Shown: one piece after another, positions 25,789 to 35,700 of the stretch
How the letters are laid out: the number at the start of each line of letters is the position of its first letter
Numbering within the stretch: position 1 is the stretch's first letter
Assembly (NCBI RefSeq): GCF_008638305.1
Contig: NZ_VTPZ01000008.1
Location: 168,376-207,481 of the forward strand
Reading direction: 5' to 3'
Source of the DNA: Pseudomonas profundi
GTDB taxonomy: Bacteria > Pseudomonadota > Gammaproteobacteria > Pseudomonadales > Pseudomonadaceae
Length of the DNA: 39,106 nt
The notes under the pieces: generated by a model
Told to the model about the DNA's origin: nothing
What the model saw: the letters and a program-made list of their open reading frames with translations, nothing else
Databases searched by the model: none
Program-made: the position numbers and the translations under genes

Positions 25789-26634
25789 ATGAAGTTCGAA
25801 GGCACTCAGTCTTACGTCGCCACTGACGACCTGAAACTGGCGGTTAACGCTGCCATTACGCTTGAACGCCCATTATTGATCAAGGGTGAGCCTGGCACCG
25901 GCAAGACCATGTTGGCTGAGCAGTTGGCCGACTCGCTGGGCGCCAGGCTGATTACCTGGCATATCAAGTCAACCACCAAGGCACACCAGGGCCTGTATGA
26001 ATATGATGCAGTCAGCCGCCTGCGCGATTCCCAGCTGGGTGTCGATAAGGTGCATGACGTGCGCAACTATATAAAGAAGGGAAAACTGTGGGAGGCGTTC
26101 GAATCCGAAGAACGCGCAATCCTGCTGATTGATGAAATTGACAAGGCCGACATCGAGTTCCCCAATGATTTGCTGCAGGAACTCGACAAGATGGAATTCT
26201 ACGTCTATGAGACGAACGAGACCATCAAGGCAAGCAAACGACCTATCATCATCATTACCTCGAACAACGAGAAGGAATTGCCAGACGCCTTCCTGCGCCG
26301 GTGTTTTTTCCATTACATCGCCTTCCCTGATCGCCAGACCATGCAGAAGATCGTCGACGTGCATTATCCGAAGATCAAGAAAGAGCTGGTATCCGAGGCA
26401 ATGGATATTTTCTTCGACGTGCGCAAGGTGCCCGGCCTCAAAAAGAAACCTTCAACCTCCGAACTGGTGGACTGGCTCAAGCTGCTGATGGCAGATCAGA
26501 TTCCCGAAGCCGTCCTGCGCGACCGCGATCCAACCAAGGCGATTCCGCCGTTATATGGCGCTCTGTTGAAGAACGAGCAGGACGTGCAGCTGCTTGAACG
26601 CCTGGCGTTCATGACCCGTCGGCAGAATCGCTGA
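25789..26634 (+). CDS. MoxR-family AAA+ ATPase
   Basis: This 281-aa AAA+ ATPase is of the MoxR type, chaperone-like proteins that typically act with a VWA-domain partner to mature or insert a metal into a protein complex. Walker A is GEPGTGKT (33-40) and Walker B is ILLIDEIDK (111-119). The sensor region includes PIIIITSNNEKELPDAFLRRC, and a helical C-terminal lid follows. The start has GAGGAA upstream. The next gene, 136 bp on, encodes a CoxE-like VWA protein, the expected partner. The client of this pair is not evident in the window. Confidence 0.9.
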   Translation: MKFEGTQSYVATDDLKLAVNAAITLERPLLIKGEPGTGKTMLAEQLADSLGARLITWHIKSTTKAHQGLYEYDAVSRLRDSQLGVDKVHDVRNYIKKGKLWEAFESEERAILLIDEIDKADIEFPNDLLQELDKMEFYVYETNETIKASKRPIIIITSNNEKELPDAFLRRCFFHYIAFPDRQTMQKIVDVHYPKIKKELVSEAMDIFFDVRKVPGLKKKPSTSELVDWLKLLMADQIPEAVLRDRDPTKAIPPLYGALLKNEQDVQLLERLAFMTRRQNR

Positions 26635-26731
26635 TAGCGCTTGAGCCAGGCTTCGCGCGTTTAGCCAACCGCGCGTCACAATCGAAGCAGTGTCATTACC
26701 GACGTGGCATCCGGAGTCTGCATCGCGGGCC

Positions 26732-26743
26732 CCGGATATCCGG
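26732..26743. repeat. 12-bp perfect palindrome between moxR and VWA genes
   Basis: CCGGATATCCGG lies in the 136-bp gap. It may be a protein-binding site or chance. The gap also holds CGCGCG twice, flanking TTTAGCCAAC. Confidence 0.25.
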
Positions 26744-26770
26744 TCTACCCGTAGATAAAGGGGGTGCCCG

Positions 26771-27949
26771 ATGTTACTGGGCCTGTTCAACGAAATGCGC
26801 GCAGCCAAGGTGCCGGTATCGGTGCGGGAGCTGCTGGATCTGATCAATGCGCTGAAACACCATGTGGTATTCGCCGACATGGACGAATTCTATTATTTGA
26901 CACGCACGGTCATGGTCAAGGACGAACGTCATTTCGATAAATTTGATCGGGCGTTCGGTTCTTATTTCAAGGGGCTCGAGAGTCTCGATCAGCTGCTTGA
27001 GGCGTTGATTCCAGAAGATTGGCTGCGCAAGGAGTTCGAGCGCATGCTGACTGACGAAGAGCGGGAAAACATCAAGTCGCTCGGCGGTCTGGACAAGTTG
27101 ATCGAGGAGTTCAAGAAGCGCCTCGAGGAACAGAAGGAACGTCACGCCGGCGGGAATAAATGGATCGGCACGGGTGGCACCAGCCCCTTCGGTTCGGGTG
27201 GCTATAATCCGGAAGGCATCCGCGTCGGTGATGCGGGCAAGCGTCAGGGCAAGGCGGCCAAGGTCTGGGACAAGCGCGAGTACAAGAACCTCGATGATCA
27301 GGTCGAGTTGGGTACGCGCAATATGAAGGTGGCGCTCCGGCGGTTGCGCAAGTTTGCCCGGCAGGGCGCTGCTGACGAACTGGACATCGATGGCACCATC
27401 GATCACACCGCCCGTGACGGCGGTCTGCTGAATATCCAGATGCGGCCTGAACGGCGCAATGCTGTGAAGCTATTGCTGTTGTTTGATATTGGCGGCTCCA
27501 TGGATGCGCACATCAAGGTATGCGAAGAGCTCTTCTCCGCGTGCCGCACCGAATTCAAGCATCTGGAGTATTACTACTTCCATAACTGCGTGTACGAATC
27601 CGTGTGGAAGAACAATTTGCGCCGGACGGCAGAACGTACGTCCACCCTGGATCTGCTGCACAAATACGGGTCCGACTACAAAGTGGTTTTTGTCGGCGAT
27701 GCGGCGATGGCACCGTATGAGATCACACAACCAGGCGGTAGCGTCGAGCACTGGAACGAGGAGGCTGGACACGTCTGGATCCAGCGCTTCATGGAGAAGT
27801 ACAAGAAGCTTATCTGGATAAACCCCTATCCCAAGGACGCCTGGGACTATACGACCTCTACGCGCATCGTCAGAGACCTCATTGAAGACCGCATGTATCC
27901 CTTGACCCTCGAAGGTCTGGAAGAGGGGATGAAGTACCTGGCCAAGTGA
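26771..27949 (+). CDS. CoxE-like VWA-domain protein
   Basis: This 392-aa cytoplasmic protein pairs with the MoxR ATPase upstream. The N-terminal 120 residues are helical, with a charged coiled coil (LIEEFKKRLEEQKERH). A Gly-rich linker follows (about 130-150). The C-terminal VWA fold begins near residue 230: RRNAVKLLLLFDIGGSMD, with the MIDAS DxGxS at D239, G241 and S243. Then come VVFVGDAAMAPYE and LIWINPYPKDAW. The metal-ion site looks intact. ATG 26771 follows AAGGGGG. The gene is followed by a 239-bp gap and convergent phaJ. The target complex is unknown. Confidence 0.9.
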   Translation: MLLGLFNEMRAAKVPVSVRELLDLINALKHHVVFADMDEFYYLTRTVMVKDERHFDKFDRAFGSYFKGLESLDQLLEALIPEDWLRKEFERMLTDEERENIKSLGGLDKLIEEFKKRLEEQKERHAGGNKWIGTGGTSPFGSGGYNPEGIRVGDAGKRQGKAAKVWDKREYKNLDDQVELGTRNMKVALRRLRKFARQGAADELDIDGTIDHTARDGGLLNIQMRPERRNAVKLLLLFDIGGSMDAHIKVCEELFSACRTEFKHLEYYYFHNCVYESVWKNNLRRTAERTSTLDLLHKYGSDYKVVFVGDAAMAPYEITQPGGSVEHWNEEAGHVWIQRFMEKYKKLIWINPYPKDAWDYTTSTRIVRDLIEDRMYPLTLEGLEEGMKYLAK

Positions 27950-28150
27950 CCGGGGAATCCTGACCGGGTTGTCGAGCGCTGCTGGACGCCATCAGGTCGG
28001 CAGGCTTCCCGGTTGATGGCCTCACCGGTGAGCCGCGGCTTGCGAATAAATGGTTTGTAGTGTTTCAACCAGCGCCTCTGCATGTGTTTATTGTCAGAGC
28101 CTTTGCCTTCGGCTTCTTTATGACTTGAGCTCTTCAATAAATCTTACGTT

Positions 28151-28178
28151 TGGCATCACGCGCGGTCACGTGATGCCA
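28151..28178. terminator. inverted repeat between the VWA gene and phaJ
   Basis: TGGCATCAC (28151-28159) pairs with GTGATGCCA (28170-28178) across a 10-nt loop. It sits between convergent genes, but no T-run follows on either side. A terminator or a binding site is possible. Confidence 0.4.
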
Positions 28179-28188
28179 ATCGCGTCAA

Positions 28189-28665
28189 TCAAGCCGAAAT
28201 CGTTACTGCTGGCAGCGCAGGACGGGGCAGGCTGACTTTTTCGGTCGGCGCCATAACGGTGGCGACACCCTCAACCACCTTTTTTCCGTCCTGATTGAAA
28301 ACCGGTGTGGCGATTCGCACGCGGTTTTTAGGCAGCTTCTCAAGCACTTCGAGATCAACACGAATCTCGTCACCCAGGCGTACCGGACGCAAGAAACTCA
28401 ACTCCTGACCTATATAAATGGAGCCAGGCCCGGGGAGTTCGCACGCGATGGTGGCGGATATGAATGCGCCGGCGAGCATGCCGTGGGCAATGCGTCCTTT
28501 GAAAGGGGTTGCTGCGGCGAACGCTTCGTCCAGGTGTACGGGGTTTACGTCTCCGGACACTTCGGCAAACAGGACCAGATCACGCTCTGTGACGGTGTGA
28601 GAAACGCTGGCCGTGTCGCCAACCTTGAGTTCGTCGTATGTGCGGTTTTCGAGCATGTGCATCAT
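28189..28665 (-). CDS. phaJ: (R)-specific enoyl-CoA hydratase, MaoC-like
   Basis: This 158-aa hotdog-fold hydratase converts trans-2-enoyl-CoA from beta-oxidation to (R)-3-hydroxyacyl-CoA, a precursor of polyhydroxyalkanoate. The hydratase-2 motif is clear: FAEVSGDVNPVHLDEAFA with catalytic D39 and H44, followed by GRIAHGMLAGAFIS. The core length is typical of PhaJ. Alternative ATGs at 28662 and 28656 are close; GGAAG sits just upstream. It is divergent from fadD2, and in P. aeruginosa a MaoC gene also lies near fadD1-fadD2 (from memory). A generic MaoC-like hydratase for another acyl-CoA cannot be excluded. No phaC gene is visible here. Confidence 0.85.
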   Translation of the reverse strand: MMHMLENRTYDELKVGDTASVSHTVTERDLVLFAEVSGDVNPVHLDEAFAAATPFKGRIAHGMLAGAFISATIACELPGPGSIYIGQELSFLRPVRLGDEIRVDLEVLEKLPKNRVRIATPVFNQDGKKVVEGVATVMAPTEKVSLPRPALPAVTISA

Positions 28666-28928
28666 TGGCTTCCAGATCGTGATGTTGAATGAATCCTGCC
28701 GATATAAGCGGCGAGGGCGGTGAGTCGATTCTACCGCAGTTGCAACTTGTAACAGCAGCTGTCAGCGGGGTTGGCGGAAGCCGGGTGCGGATGCCATATT
28801 CATGTCACTGATGGAGCGGATCTGCGTTTTGCACCAGCCCTGGTTACTGGTAGTTTGCTGGGCACAGTAGCGCCCGCTCAGTCGCTGTAGGCCGTGAATC
28901 AAAACAATCGGGAAAGAGGACAAAAATA

Positions 28929-30614
28929 ATGGATGTAGCATTCTGGGACGACAAACGGCCCGCCGGCGTTCCTAACGACATAGATCTGAATCAGTACAGT
29001 TCCATCATCGATGTGTTCGAACGCTCGTGCAGCAAGTATGCCGAGCGTCCCGCCTTCACCTGTATGGGCACTACGATCACCTATGGTGAGTTGGAGAAGC
29101 AGGCCGGTGCCTTTGCCAGCTATCTGCAGAATCACACTGACCTGCAACCCGGTGATCGCATCGCTATCCAGATGCCGAACGTATTGCAGTTCCCTGTGGC
29201 AGTGTTCGGGGCGATTCGTGCAGGGCTGGTGGTAGTGAATACCAATCCGCTTTATACCGCGCGGGAAATGCGGCATCAGTTCACTGACTCGGGTGCCAAG
29301 GCGCTTGTGTATATGAACGTATTCGGCCACCTGGTTGAGCAGGTACTACCCGACACCGAGATCAAGCATCTCTTTGAAGCGCGCATGGGCGACATGCTCC
29401 CCACGCTCAAGGGGACCCTGACCAACCTGGCGGTCAAACACCTGCGTAAAATGGTGCCCGAATACAACCTGCCTGGTGCGGTGTCGTTCAAGGCTGCACT
29501 GGCCCGCAGCAAGGGCAATTCACCGCGTCAGGTCGGCAAGACCATGGACGACATCGCTGTTCTGCAATATACCGGCGGCACCACCGGCCCCTCCAAGGGT
29601 GCGATGCTGACGCACCGTAATCTGGTTGCCAACATGCTGCAGGTGTACGCCAACATGCAGCAGCTCGACAAGAACGGCCAGAAGATCATGAGCGACGCAG
29701 GGGAGATCGTCATTGCGCCCCTGCCGCTGTACCACATCTTTGCGTTTACGGTGAACCTGATGTGCATCATGGTGGCCGGGCACCATAACGTGCTGATAAC
29801 CAATCCGCGGGATATCACCGGCTTCGTTCGCGAGCTGAAAAAATGGAAGTTTTCCTCGATGGTCGGCCTGAATACGCTCTTCGTGGCGTTGATGGATCAT
29901 CCCGAATTCGACCAGATCGATTTTTCCAATCTGAAAGGCACAACCTCTGGTGGCACCGCGCTGGTCAAGGCAACGGCTGATCGCTGGGAGAAAAAAACCG
30001 GCAAGAGTATTGGCGAAGGGTATGGCTTGACCGAGTGCTCGCCGGTTGTCTGTTCCAGCCCGAGTGATGGCCTGCAGCGTCTCGGTTATGTCGGTCTGCC
30101 TGTGCCCGGTACAGCGGTGAAGACCATCGATGACGATGGCAATGAAACAGCGATCGGCGAACGGGGAGAGCTCTGCGTCAAGGGTCCGCAGGTGATGCTG
30201 GGTTACTGGCAGCGATCCGACGCCACCGCCGAAGCGATTGATGAAGGTGGCTGGCTGAAAACCGGTGATATCGCAGTGATCGAGGAGGACGGCTTCGTTT
30301 GTATCGTCGATCGCAAAAAGGACCTGGTTATCGTTTCAGGTTTCAACGTATATCCGAACGAGATAGAAGATGTCGTCTCGGCTCACCCGAAGGTGGCCAA
30401 TGCGGCTGTTATCGGAGTGCCTGACGAGAGATCCGGCGAGGCGGTCAAGCTCTTTGTGGTGCCGAACTCACCGGATCTGACGATCGAAGAGCTCAAGGCG
30501 TACTGCAAGAAGAACTTCACCGGGTATAAAGTGCCGCGGCATTACGAACTGCGGGATTCCTTGCCGATGACTCCGGTCGGCAAGATTCTCCGCCGCGAAC
30601 TCCGCGGCCAGTAA
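28929..30614 (+). CDS. fadD2: long-chain fatty acyl-CoA synthetase FadD2
   Basis: FadD2 activates free fatty acids with ATP and CoA to acyl-CoA, the entry to beta-oxidation. The 561-aa product shows the P-loop YTGGTTGPSKGAMLTHRN from residue 214, YGLTECSPVV, GGWLKTGDIA, the linker DRKKDLVIVSGFNVYPNE and the catalytic-lysine end TPVGKILRRELRGQ. It ends in ELRGQ, shorter than its tandem paralog, and differs in the N-terminus (MDVAFWDDKRPAG). Compared with remembered P. aeruginosa sequences, this fits FadD2 and the next gene fits FadD1. The ATG follows AAAGAGGA. It is divergent from phaJ, so the two probably share a 263-bp regulatory region. Confidence 0.92.
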   Translation: MDVAFWDDKRPAGVPNDIDLNQYSSIIDVFERSCSKYAERPAFTCMGTTITYGELEKQAGAFASYLQNHTDLQPGDRIAIQMPNVLQFPVAVFGAIRAGLVVVNTNPLYTAREMRHQFTDSGAKALVYMNVFGHLVEQVLPDTEIKHLFEARMGDMLPTLKGTLTNLAVKHLRKMVPEYNLPGAVSFKAALARSKGNSPRQVGKTMDDIAVLQYTGGTTGPSKGAMLTHRNLVANMLQVYANMQQLDKNGQKIMSDAGEIVIAPLPLYHIFAFTVNLMCIMVAGHHNVLITNPRDITGFVRELKKWKFSSMVGLNTLFVALMDHPEFDQIDFSNLKGTTSGGTALVKATADRWEKKTGKSIGEGYGLTECSPVVCSSPSDGLQRLGYVGLPVPGTAVKTIDDDGNETAIGERGELCVKGPQVMLGYWQRSDATAEAIDEGGWLKTGDIAVIEEDGFVCIVDRKKDLVIVSGFNVYPNEIEDVVSAHPKVANAAVIGVPDERSGEAVKLFVVPNSPDLTIEELKAYCKKNFTGYKVPRHYELRDSLPMTPVGKILRRELRGQ

Positions 30615-30629
30615 CACTCGCAAGCGACA

Positions 30630-30670
30630 GCTGCCCATCGTCCGGCTTCCGGCGATGGGCAGCCTTGTTT
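30630..30670 (+). terminator. intrinsic terminator after fadD2
   Basis: GCTGCCCATCG (30630-30640) pairs with CGATGGGCAGC (30653-30663), extended by CCGG/CCGG in the loop. CTTGTTT follows. It suggests fadD1 has its own promoter. Confidence 0.85.
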
Positions 30671-30890
30671 CCAGCCCCCCCCCCTGATTCCGCGACGGCG
30701 CGGCAATGCAGCCTCAACCGAACGTCTCCCTACAGGCTGGCAGTGTTGGCCCGTTGGCCGATAACCCTTCCTATCGCCGTCAACGCCAGATTTTTAGCCT
30801 ACTGTCACAACGCCAAATGATGGAAATTGCGTTACTGGTCGGGCTATAGAAAAACTGCTAATCTTCGGCCACTTTTCGACTCAATTGGAC

Positions 30891-30906
30891 CAAATATTCA
30901 TATTTG
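30891..30906. promoter_or_regulatory. inverted repeat, candidate operator of fadD1
   Basis: CAAATA (30891-30896) and TATTTG (30901-30906) are a perfect inverted repeat around TTCA. It lies 85 bp before the fadD1 start. It recalls but does not match the PsrA site of pseudomonads (GAAAC-N2-4-GTTTC type). A fatty-acid regulator is a guess. Confidence 0.4.
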
Positions 30907-30990
30907 AATCGAAAGTCACATCATTGCGGAAACCCAAAAAAAGCGAATCGGCTGTGGCATGACCGGTCGAGCTAAGGAGCGGGGCATCTA

Positions 30991-32679
30991 ATGCACGAGA
31001 ATTTCTGGAAGGACAAGTATCCGGCTGGCATCGTTACGGAAATCGATCCCGACCAATACCCCAGTGTGCTTGCTGTATTGAAGGAATCATGCGAACGCTT
31101 CGCTGACAAGCCAGCGTTCAGTAATCTGGGCAAGACCATCACCTATGGCGAGCTGTATCGGTTATCGGGTGAGTTTGCTGCGTATCTGCAGGCGCACTCC
31201 GGGCTGCAACCAGGTGACCGCATCGCCATCCAGCTCCCGAATGTGCTGCAATATCCCGTCGTTGTGTTTGGCGCCATGCGCGCCGGTTTCGTGGTAGTGA
31301 ATACCAATCCCTTGTATACCGCTCGGGAAATGGAACATCAGTTCAATGATTCCGGGGCCAAGGCACTGGTCTGCCTGGCGAATATGGCTCACCTGGCGCA
31401 GGAAGTGGTGCCGAAAACCGGTGTGAAGCACGTAGTGGTGACGGAAGTAGCCGACATGCTGCCAGCCTTCAAGCGGCTGCTGATCAATGCCGTGGTCAAG
31501 CACCTCAAGAAAATGGTTCCGGACTACTCCATTCCCGGCTCGACGACTTTCGTCAAAGCCATGTCCGCTGGCAAGAACGCACATCTTACTGAAGCCAGCC
31601 CCAAGGGCGACGATACCGCCGTGCTGCAGTACACTGGCGGTACCACAGGTGTCGCCAAGGGCGCGATGCTGACTCACCGCAATCTGATAGCCAACATGCT
31701 GCAATGCAAAGCGGTCATGCCGGCGGAGCTGCGCGACGGTGAAGAAGTGTTTATCTGTCCGTTGCCGCTGTATCACATCTACGCGTTCACCTTTCACTGC
31801 ATGTCGGTCATGGTTACGGGTAATCACAATATCCTGATCACCAATCCCCGTGACATTCCGGCTTTCGTCAAGGAAATCTCCAAGGTCAAATTCAGCGGCT
31901 TTGTTGGCCTGAACACACTGTTCGCAGCATTGTGTAATGACGAAGCGTTCCGTCAGCTGGATTTCAGCGGTATGAAACTGACCTTGTCCGGCGGCATGGC
32001 ATTGCAGCAGGCGACTGCCGAGCGCTGGGAAAAAGTGACCGGTAGCAAGGTCTGTGAAGGTTATGGCATGACCGAGACCAGCCCGGTGGTATCTGTGAAT
32101 CCTGCCAATGCAGTGCAACTCGGCACGATCGGCTTGCCAGTGCCCTCGACCCTGTGCAAGATCATCGACGATGACGGCAACGAGCTGGCCATCGGCGAGC
32201 GCGGCGAGTTGTGTGTCAAAGGCCCACAGGTGATGAAAGGCTACTGGAAGCGTCGGGAAGCAACCGAAGAAATGCTCAGTGCCGACGGTTGGCTGCAAAC
32301 CGGTGATATCGCTGTCATCCAGGAAGATGGCTATATGCGCATCGTCGATCGTAAAAAGGACATGATCGTCGTTTCCGGCTTTAACGTGTACCCCAACGAG
32401 CTGGAGGACGTGATGGCTGCGATTCCTGGCGTCGTGCAATGTGCCGCCATCGGTGTCCCCGATGAAAAATCCGGCGAAGCGATCAAGGTATTCCTGGTCA
32501 AGGCACCGGGAGCCGACTTGACTGCCGATCAGGTCAAGACCCACATGCGTGAGAAGCTGACAGCATACAAAGTGCCGCGTCAGGTCGAGTTCCGCGACGA
32601 GCTGCCTACTACCAACGTGGGCAAGATCCTGCGACGCGAATTGCGCGATGAGGAACTGAAGAAGCTCGGCGCGAAATAA
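30991..32679 (+). CDS. fadD1: long-chain fatty acyl-CoA synthetase FadD1
   Basis: This 562-aa AMP-forming acyl-CoA synthetase closely resembles its tandem neighbour. It begins MHENFWKDKYPAGI, and contains YTGGTTGVAKGAMLTHRN, YGMTETSPVVSVNP, GWLQTGDIAVIQEDG, DRKKDMIVVSGFNVYPNE and the C-terminal TTNVGKILRRELRDEELKK. These match remembered P. aeruginosa FadD1. ATG 30991 follows AAGGAG at 30974-30979. A terminator lies between the two synthetase genes, so they are likely expressed separately. In P. aeruginosa FadD1 prefers long-chain and FadD2 shorter-chain substrates; that split is not readable here. Confidence 0.94.
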   Translation: MHENFWKDKYPAGIVTEIDPDQYPSVLAVLKESCERFADKPAFSNLGKTITYGELYRLSGEFAAYLQAHSGLQPGDRIAIQLPNVLQYPVVVFGAMRAGFVVVNTNPLYTAREMEHQFNDSGAKALVCLANMAHLAQEVVPKTGVKHVVVTEVADMLPAFKRLLINAVVKHLKKMVPDYSIPGSTTFVKAMSAGKNAHLTEASPKGDDTAVLQYTGGTTGVAKGAMLTHRNLIANMLQCKAVMPAELRDGEEVFICPLPLYHIYAFTFHCMSVMVTGNHNILITNPRDIPAFVKEISKVKFSGFVGLNTLFAALCNDEAFRQLDFSGMKLTLSGGMALQQATAERWEKVTGSKVCEGYGMTETSPVVSVNPANAVQLGTIGLPVPSTLCKIIDDDGNELAIGERGELCVKGPQVMKGYWKRREATEEMLSADGWLQTGDIAVIQEDGYMRIVDRKKDMIVVSGFNVYPNELEDVMAAIPGVVQCAAIGVPDEKSGEAIKVFLVKAPGADLTADQVKTHMREKLTAYKVPRQVEFRDELPTTNVGKILRRELRDEELKKLGAK

Positions 32680-32706
32680 CACTCCCGCACGGTTCTTTGC
32701 GACAAT

Positions 32707-32738
32707 AAGCCCCGCCCGGTTGCCCGGTCGGGGTTTTT
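32707..32738 (+). terminator. intrinsic terminator after fadD1
   Basis: CCCCG-C-CCGG (32710-32719) pairs with CCGG-T-CGGGG (32724-32733) around TTGC, with one internal mismatch. A run of five T follows (32734-32738). Confidence 0.88.
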
Positions 32739-32771
32739 GCTTTTTCCGCCATCTGAAACAGACAGGAATGA

Positions 32772-35700
32772 ATGACCGATTTTCATGCATTAGCCGCTAA
32801 CCTTGATCAGGCCATGTCCGCAGACCGGCACCGTTTGTTGAGGCAATTGCACGCCCTGGGCAAGCAGCCCGAACCAGCTCGGCTTGAGCAATGGCTGGCT
32901 CGGTTTGACAAGTCGCGCAGCAGAGTCGAGTCACGCCGGGCCAGCATCCCGCCCATGCGTTATGACGACAACCTGCCCATAGCGGCCAAGCGCGCGGAGA
33001 TCACCGAGGCCATAGCCAATAACCAGGTGGTGGTGATTGCCGGCGAAACCGGCTCGGGCAAGACCACGCAGATTCCGAAAATCTGCATGGAGCTTGGCCG
33101 CGGTGCCTATGGCCTTATCGGACACACGCAACCACGGCGTCTGGCAGCGCGCACTGTTGCCAGCCGGGTGGCGGAGGAGGTCGGCACCACCCTTGGCGAA
33201 CTGGTAGGTTTTCAGGTGCGTTTCACTGACCAGAGCAACGAGCGCACCCTGGTCAAGCTGATGACCGACGGCATCTTGTTGGCCGAAACCCAGCACGACC
33301 GCTTTCTCAACAAGTACGACACCCTGATTATCGACGAGGCGCATGAACGCAGCCTGAACATCGACTTTCTGCTTGGCTACCTCAGAACTATCCTGCCCAA
33401 GCGCCCCGATCTGAAAGTCATCATCACTTCGGCAACCATCGATCTGGAACGCTTCTCCGAACACTTCGATGGCGCCCCGATTATAGAGGTGTCCGGGCGG
33501 ACCTTTCCTGTGGATCTTTGGTACAGGCCGTTGACGGCTGAGATCGATGAAGAGGGCAATCAGGTCGAGGAAGATCTGAGCATCGATCAGGGCATCCTCG
33601 CGGCGCTCCAGGAACTGGAAGCGCACGAGCGTGCCAATCGGTTGCCACCGGGGGATGCTTTGGTGTTCTTACCCGGTGAACGGGAGATTCGCGACACCGC
33701 TGAATACCTGCGCAAAGCCAATCTGCGTCACACTGAAATCCTGCCTTTGTATGCGCGCCTGTCCGTGTCCGAGCAGCAAAAGATCTTTGCCTCGCATGCC
33801 GGGCGCAGGGTGGTACTGGCGACCAACGTGGCGGAAACATCGCTCACTGTGCCGGGCATACTCTATGTGATCGATCCCGGCGAGGCGCGCATCAGCCGTT
33901 ACAGTCCGCGTTCCAAGGTTCAGCGTCTGCCGGTGGAGGCGATTTCCCAGGCCAGCGCCAATCAGCGCAAGGGCCGCTGTGGTCGTGTGGCGCCCGGGAT
34001 CTGTGTGCGGTTGTATTCCGAGCAGGACTTCGAGAGCCGTCCCGCCTTTACTGATCCGGAAATACTGCGCACCAATCTCGCAGCCGTCATCCTGCAAATG
34101 CTGCATTTGCGGTTAGGCCGCATCGAAGATTTTCCCTTCATCGAGCCACCGGATGGCCGCGCCATCAGTGATGGCTTCACTCTGTTGCAGGAGCTGGGCG
34201 CAGTCGATAAAGCTGGCGCCATCAGCGAGGTCGGGCGGCAGCTAGCGCGGTTGCCGGTCGACCCGCGTATTGGTCGGATGCTGATCGAGGCAAACGAACG
34301 CAATAGCCTGGACGAAGTGTTGATCATTGCCAGCGCCCTGGCCGTGCAGGACCCGCGCGAGCGTCCGATCGAACGACAGCAGGCAGCGGATCAGGCGCAC
34401 AGTCAGTGGAAGGATGAAAGCTCCGACTTTGCTGCCTTCATCAATCTGTGGCGCGGCTTTGAATCCCAGCGTCAGGAGCTGAGCCAGAATCAGTTGCGCA
34501 GCTGGTGCCGACGCAATTTCCTCAATTATTTGCGCATGCGTGAGTGGCGTGAGACGCATCGACAATTATTGCTGACCTGCCGCGAACTGAACCTGTTCGT
34601 GAACAAGGAGCCGGCAGCCGACGATGCAGTGCATAAGTCACTACTTGCCGGCCTGCTCAGTCAGCTCGGCAATAAAACCGAGGAGGGCGATTACATGGGC
34701 GCGCGGCAACGCCGCTTCATGTTGCATCCATCCTCGGCGCTGGCGAAGAAACGGCCGGCGTGGGTCATGGTGGCCGAGCTGACCGAGACGCGCAGGCTGT
34801 ACGGGCGCCTCGCCGCCAAGATCGATCCGCTGTGGGTCGAGCCGCTGGCAGGGCACCTGGTCAAAACCAGCCATAGCGAGCCACATTGGGAGAAAAAGCG
34901 CGGGCAGGTCATCGCCTATGAACAGGTCACGCTGTATGGGCTGATCATCGTGCCGAAACGCAAGGTGCACTTCGGGCCGATTGACCCGGCCGCCTCGCGC
35001 GAGATTTTCATTCGGCAGGCGCTGGTGGCTGGCGAGTGGCATGGCCGCTCGGCGTTCAACAGGGCCAATCAGGCACTGCTTGAGGAGCTGGTGGCGCTTG
35101 AAGCCAAGGCGCGCAAGCGGGACATTCTGGTCGATGACGAAACGCTTTATCGCTTTTTCGATGCGCGGATTCCGGCAAATATCTATCAGCTGGCGAGTTT
35201 CGAGCGTTGGCTCAAGAAGCAAAGCCAGGCCGACCCCACGCTGTTACATATGACCCGCGAGGAGCTTCTGCAGCGCGACGCCAACGAAGTCAGCGTTGAG
35301 CAGTACCCGGATACCTGGCGCTGGGAGCGTGTTGCACTGCCGCTGAGCTATCACTTCGAGCCGGGGCACCCCGAGGATGGCGTGACGCTCCGCGTACCCG
35401 CTGCATTACTTCGGCAGCTCCCCGAGGAGCGGCTCGACTGGTTGGTGCCGGGTCTGATCTATGACAAATGTCTGGCGTTGGTCCGTGGATTACCCAAGGC
35501 GTTGCGCAAGAATTTCGTTCCCGTCCCGGACTTTGTCCGCGCCGCGCTTGAGCGTATGCCCTTCGGTCAGGACAAGCTGACCGAGGTCCTCGGTCGCGAG
35601 CTCAGTCGCATGACGGGTGCGCGCTTGCCAGAGGATGTCTGGGACCAGGTCGAGGTCGAAGACCATCTGTTGATGCGGCTCGAGGTGGTGGACGCCGACG

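Larger units (their letters stand above)
30615..30990 (+). other. 376-bp intergenic region fadD2 / fadD1
   Basis: No gene is seen. It contains the fadD2 terminator (30630-30670), a run of ten C (30675-30684) and an AT-rich stretch with an inverted repeat at 30891-30906 before the fadD1 ribosome-binding site AAGGAG (30974-30979). No convincing -35/-10 pair was identified. Confidence 0.5.

Noticed and set aside
27847..28137. 96-codon minus-strand frame across the end of the VWA gene
   Set aside because: Not recognisable, overlaps conserved VWA sequence, and no good ribosome-binding site was seen; not enough to call a gene or a remnant of a mobile element.
31162..32790. 542-codon open frame antisense to fadD1
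   Set aside because: It mirrors the fadD1 frame, has no ribosome-binding site or family resemblance, and is explained by GC-biased codon use on the opposite strand.
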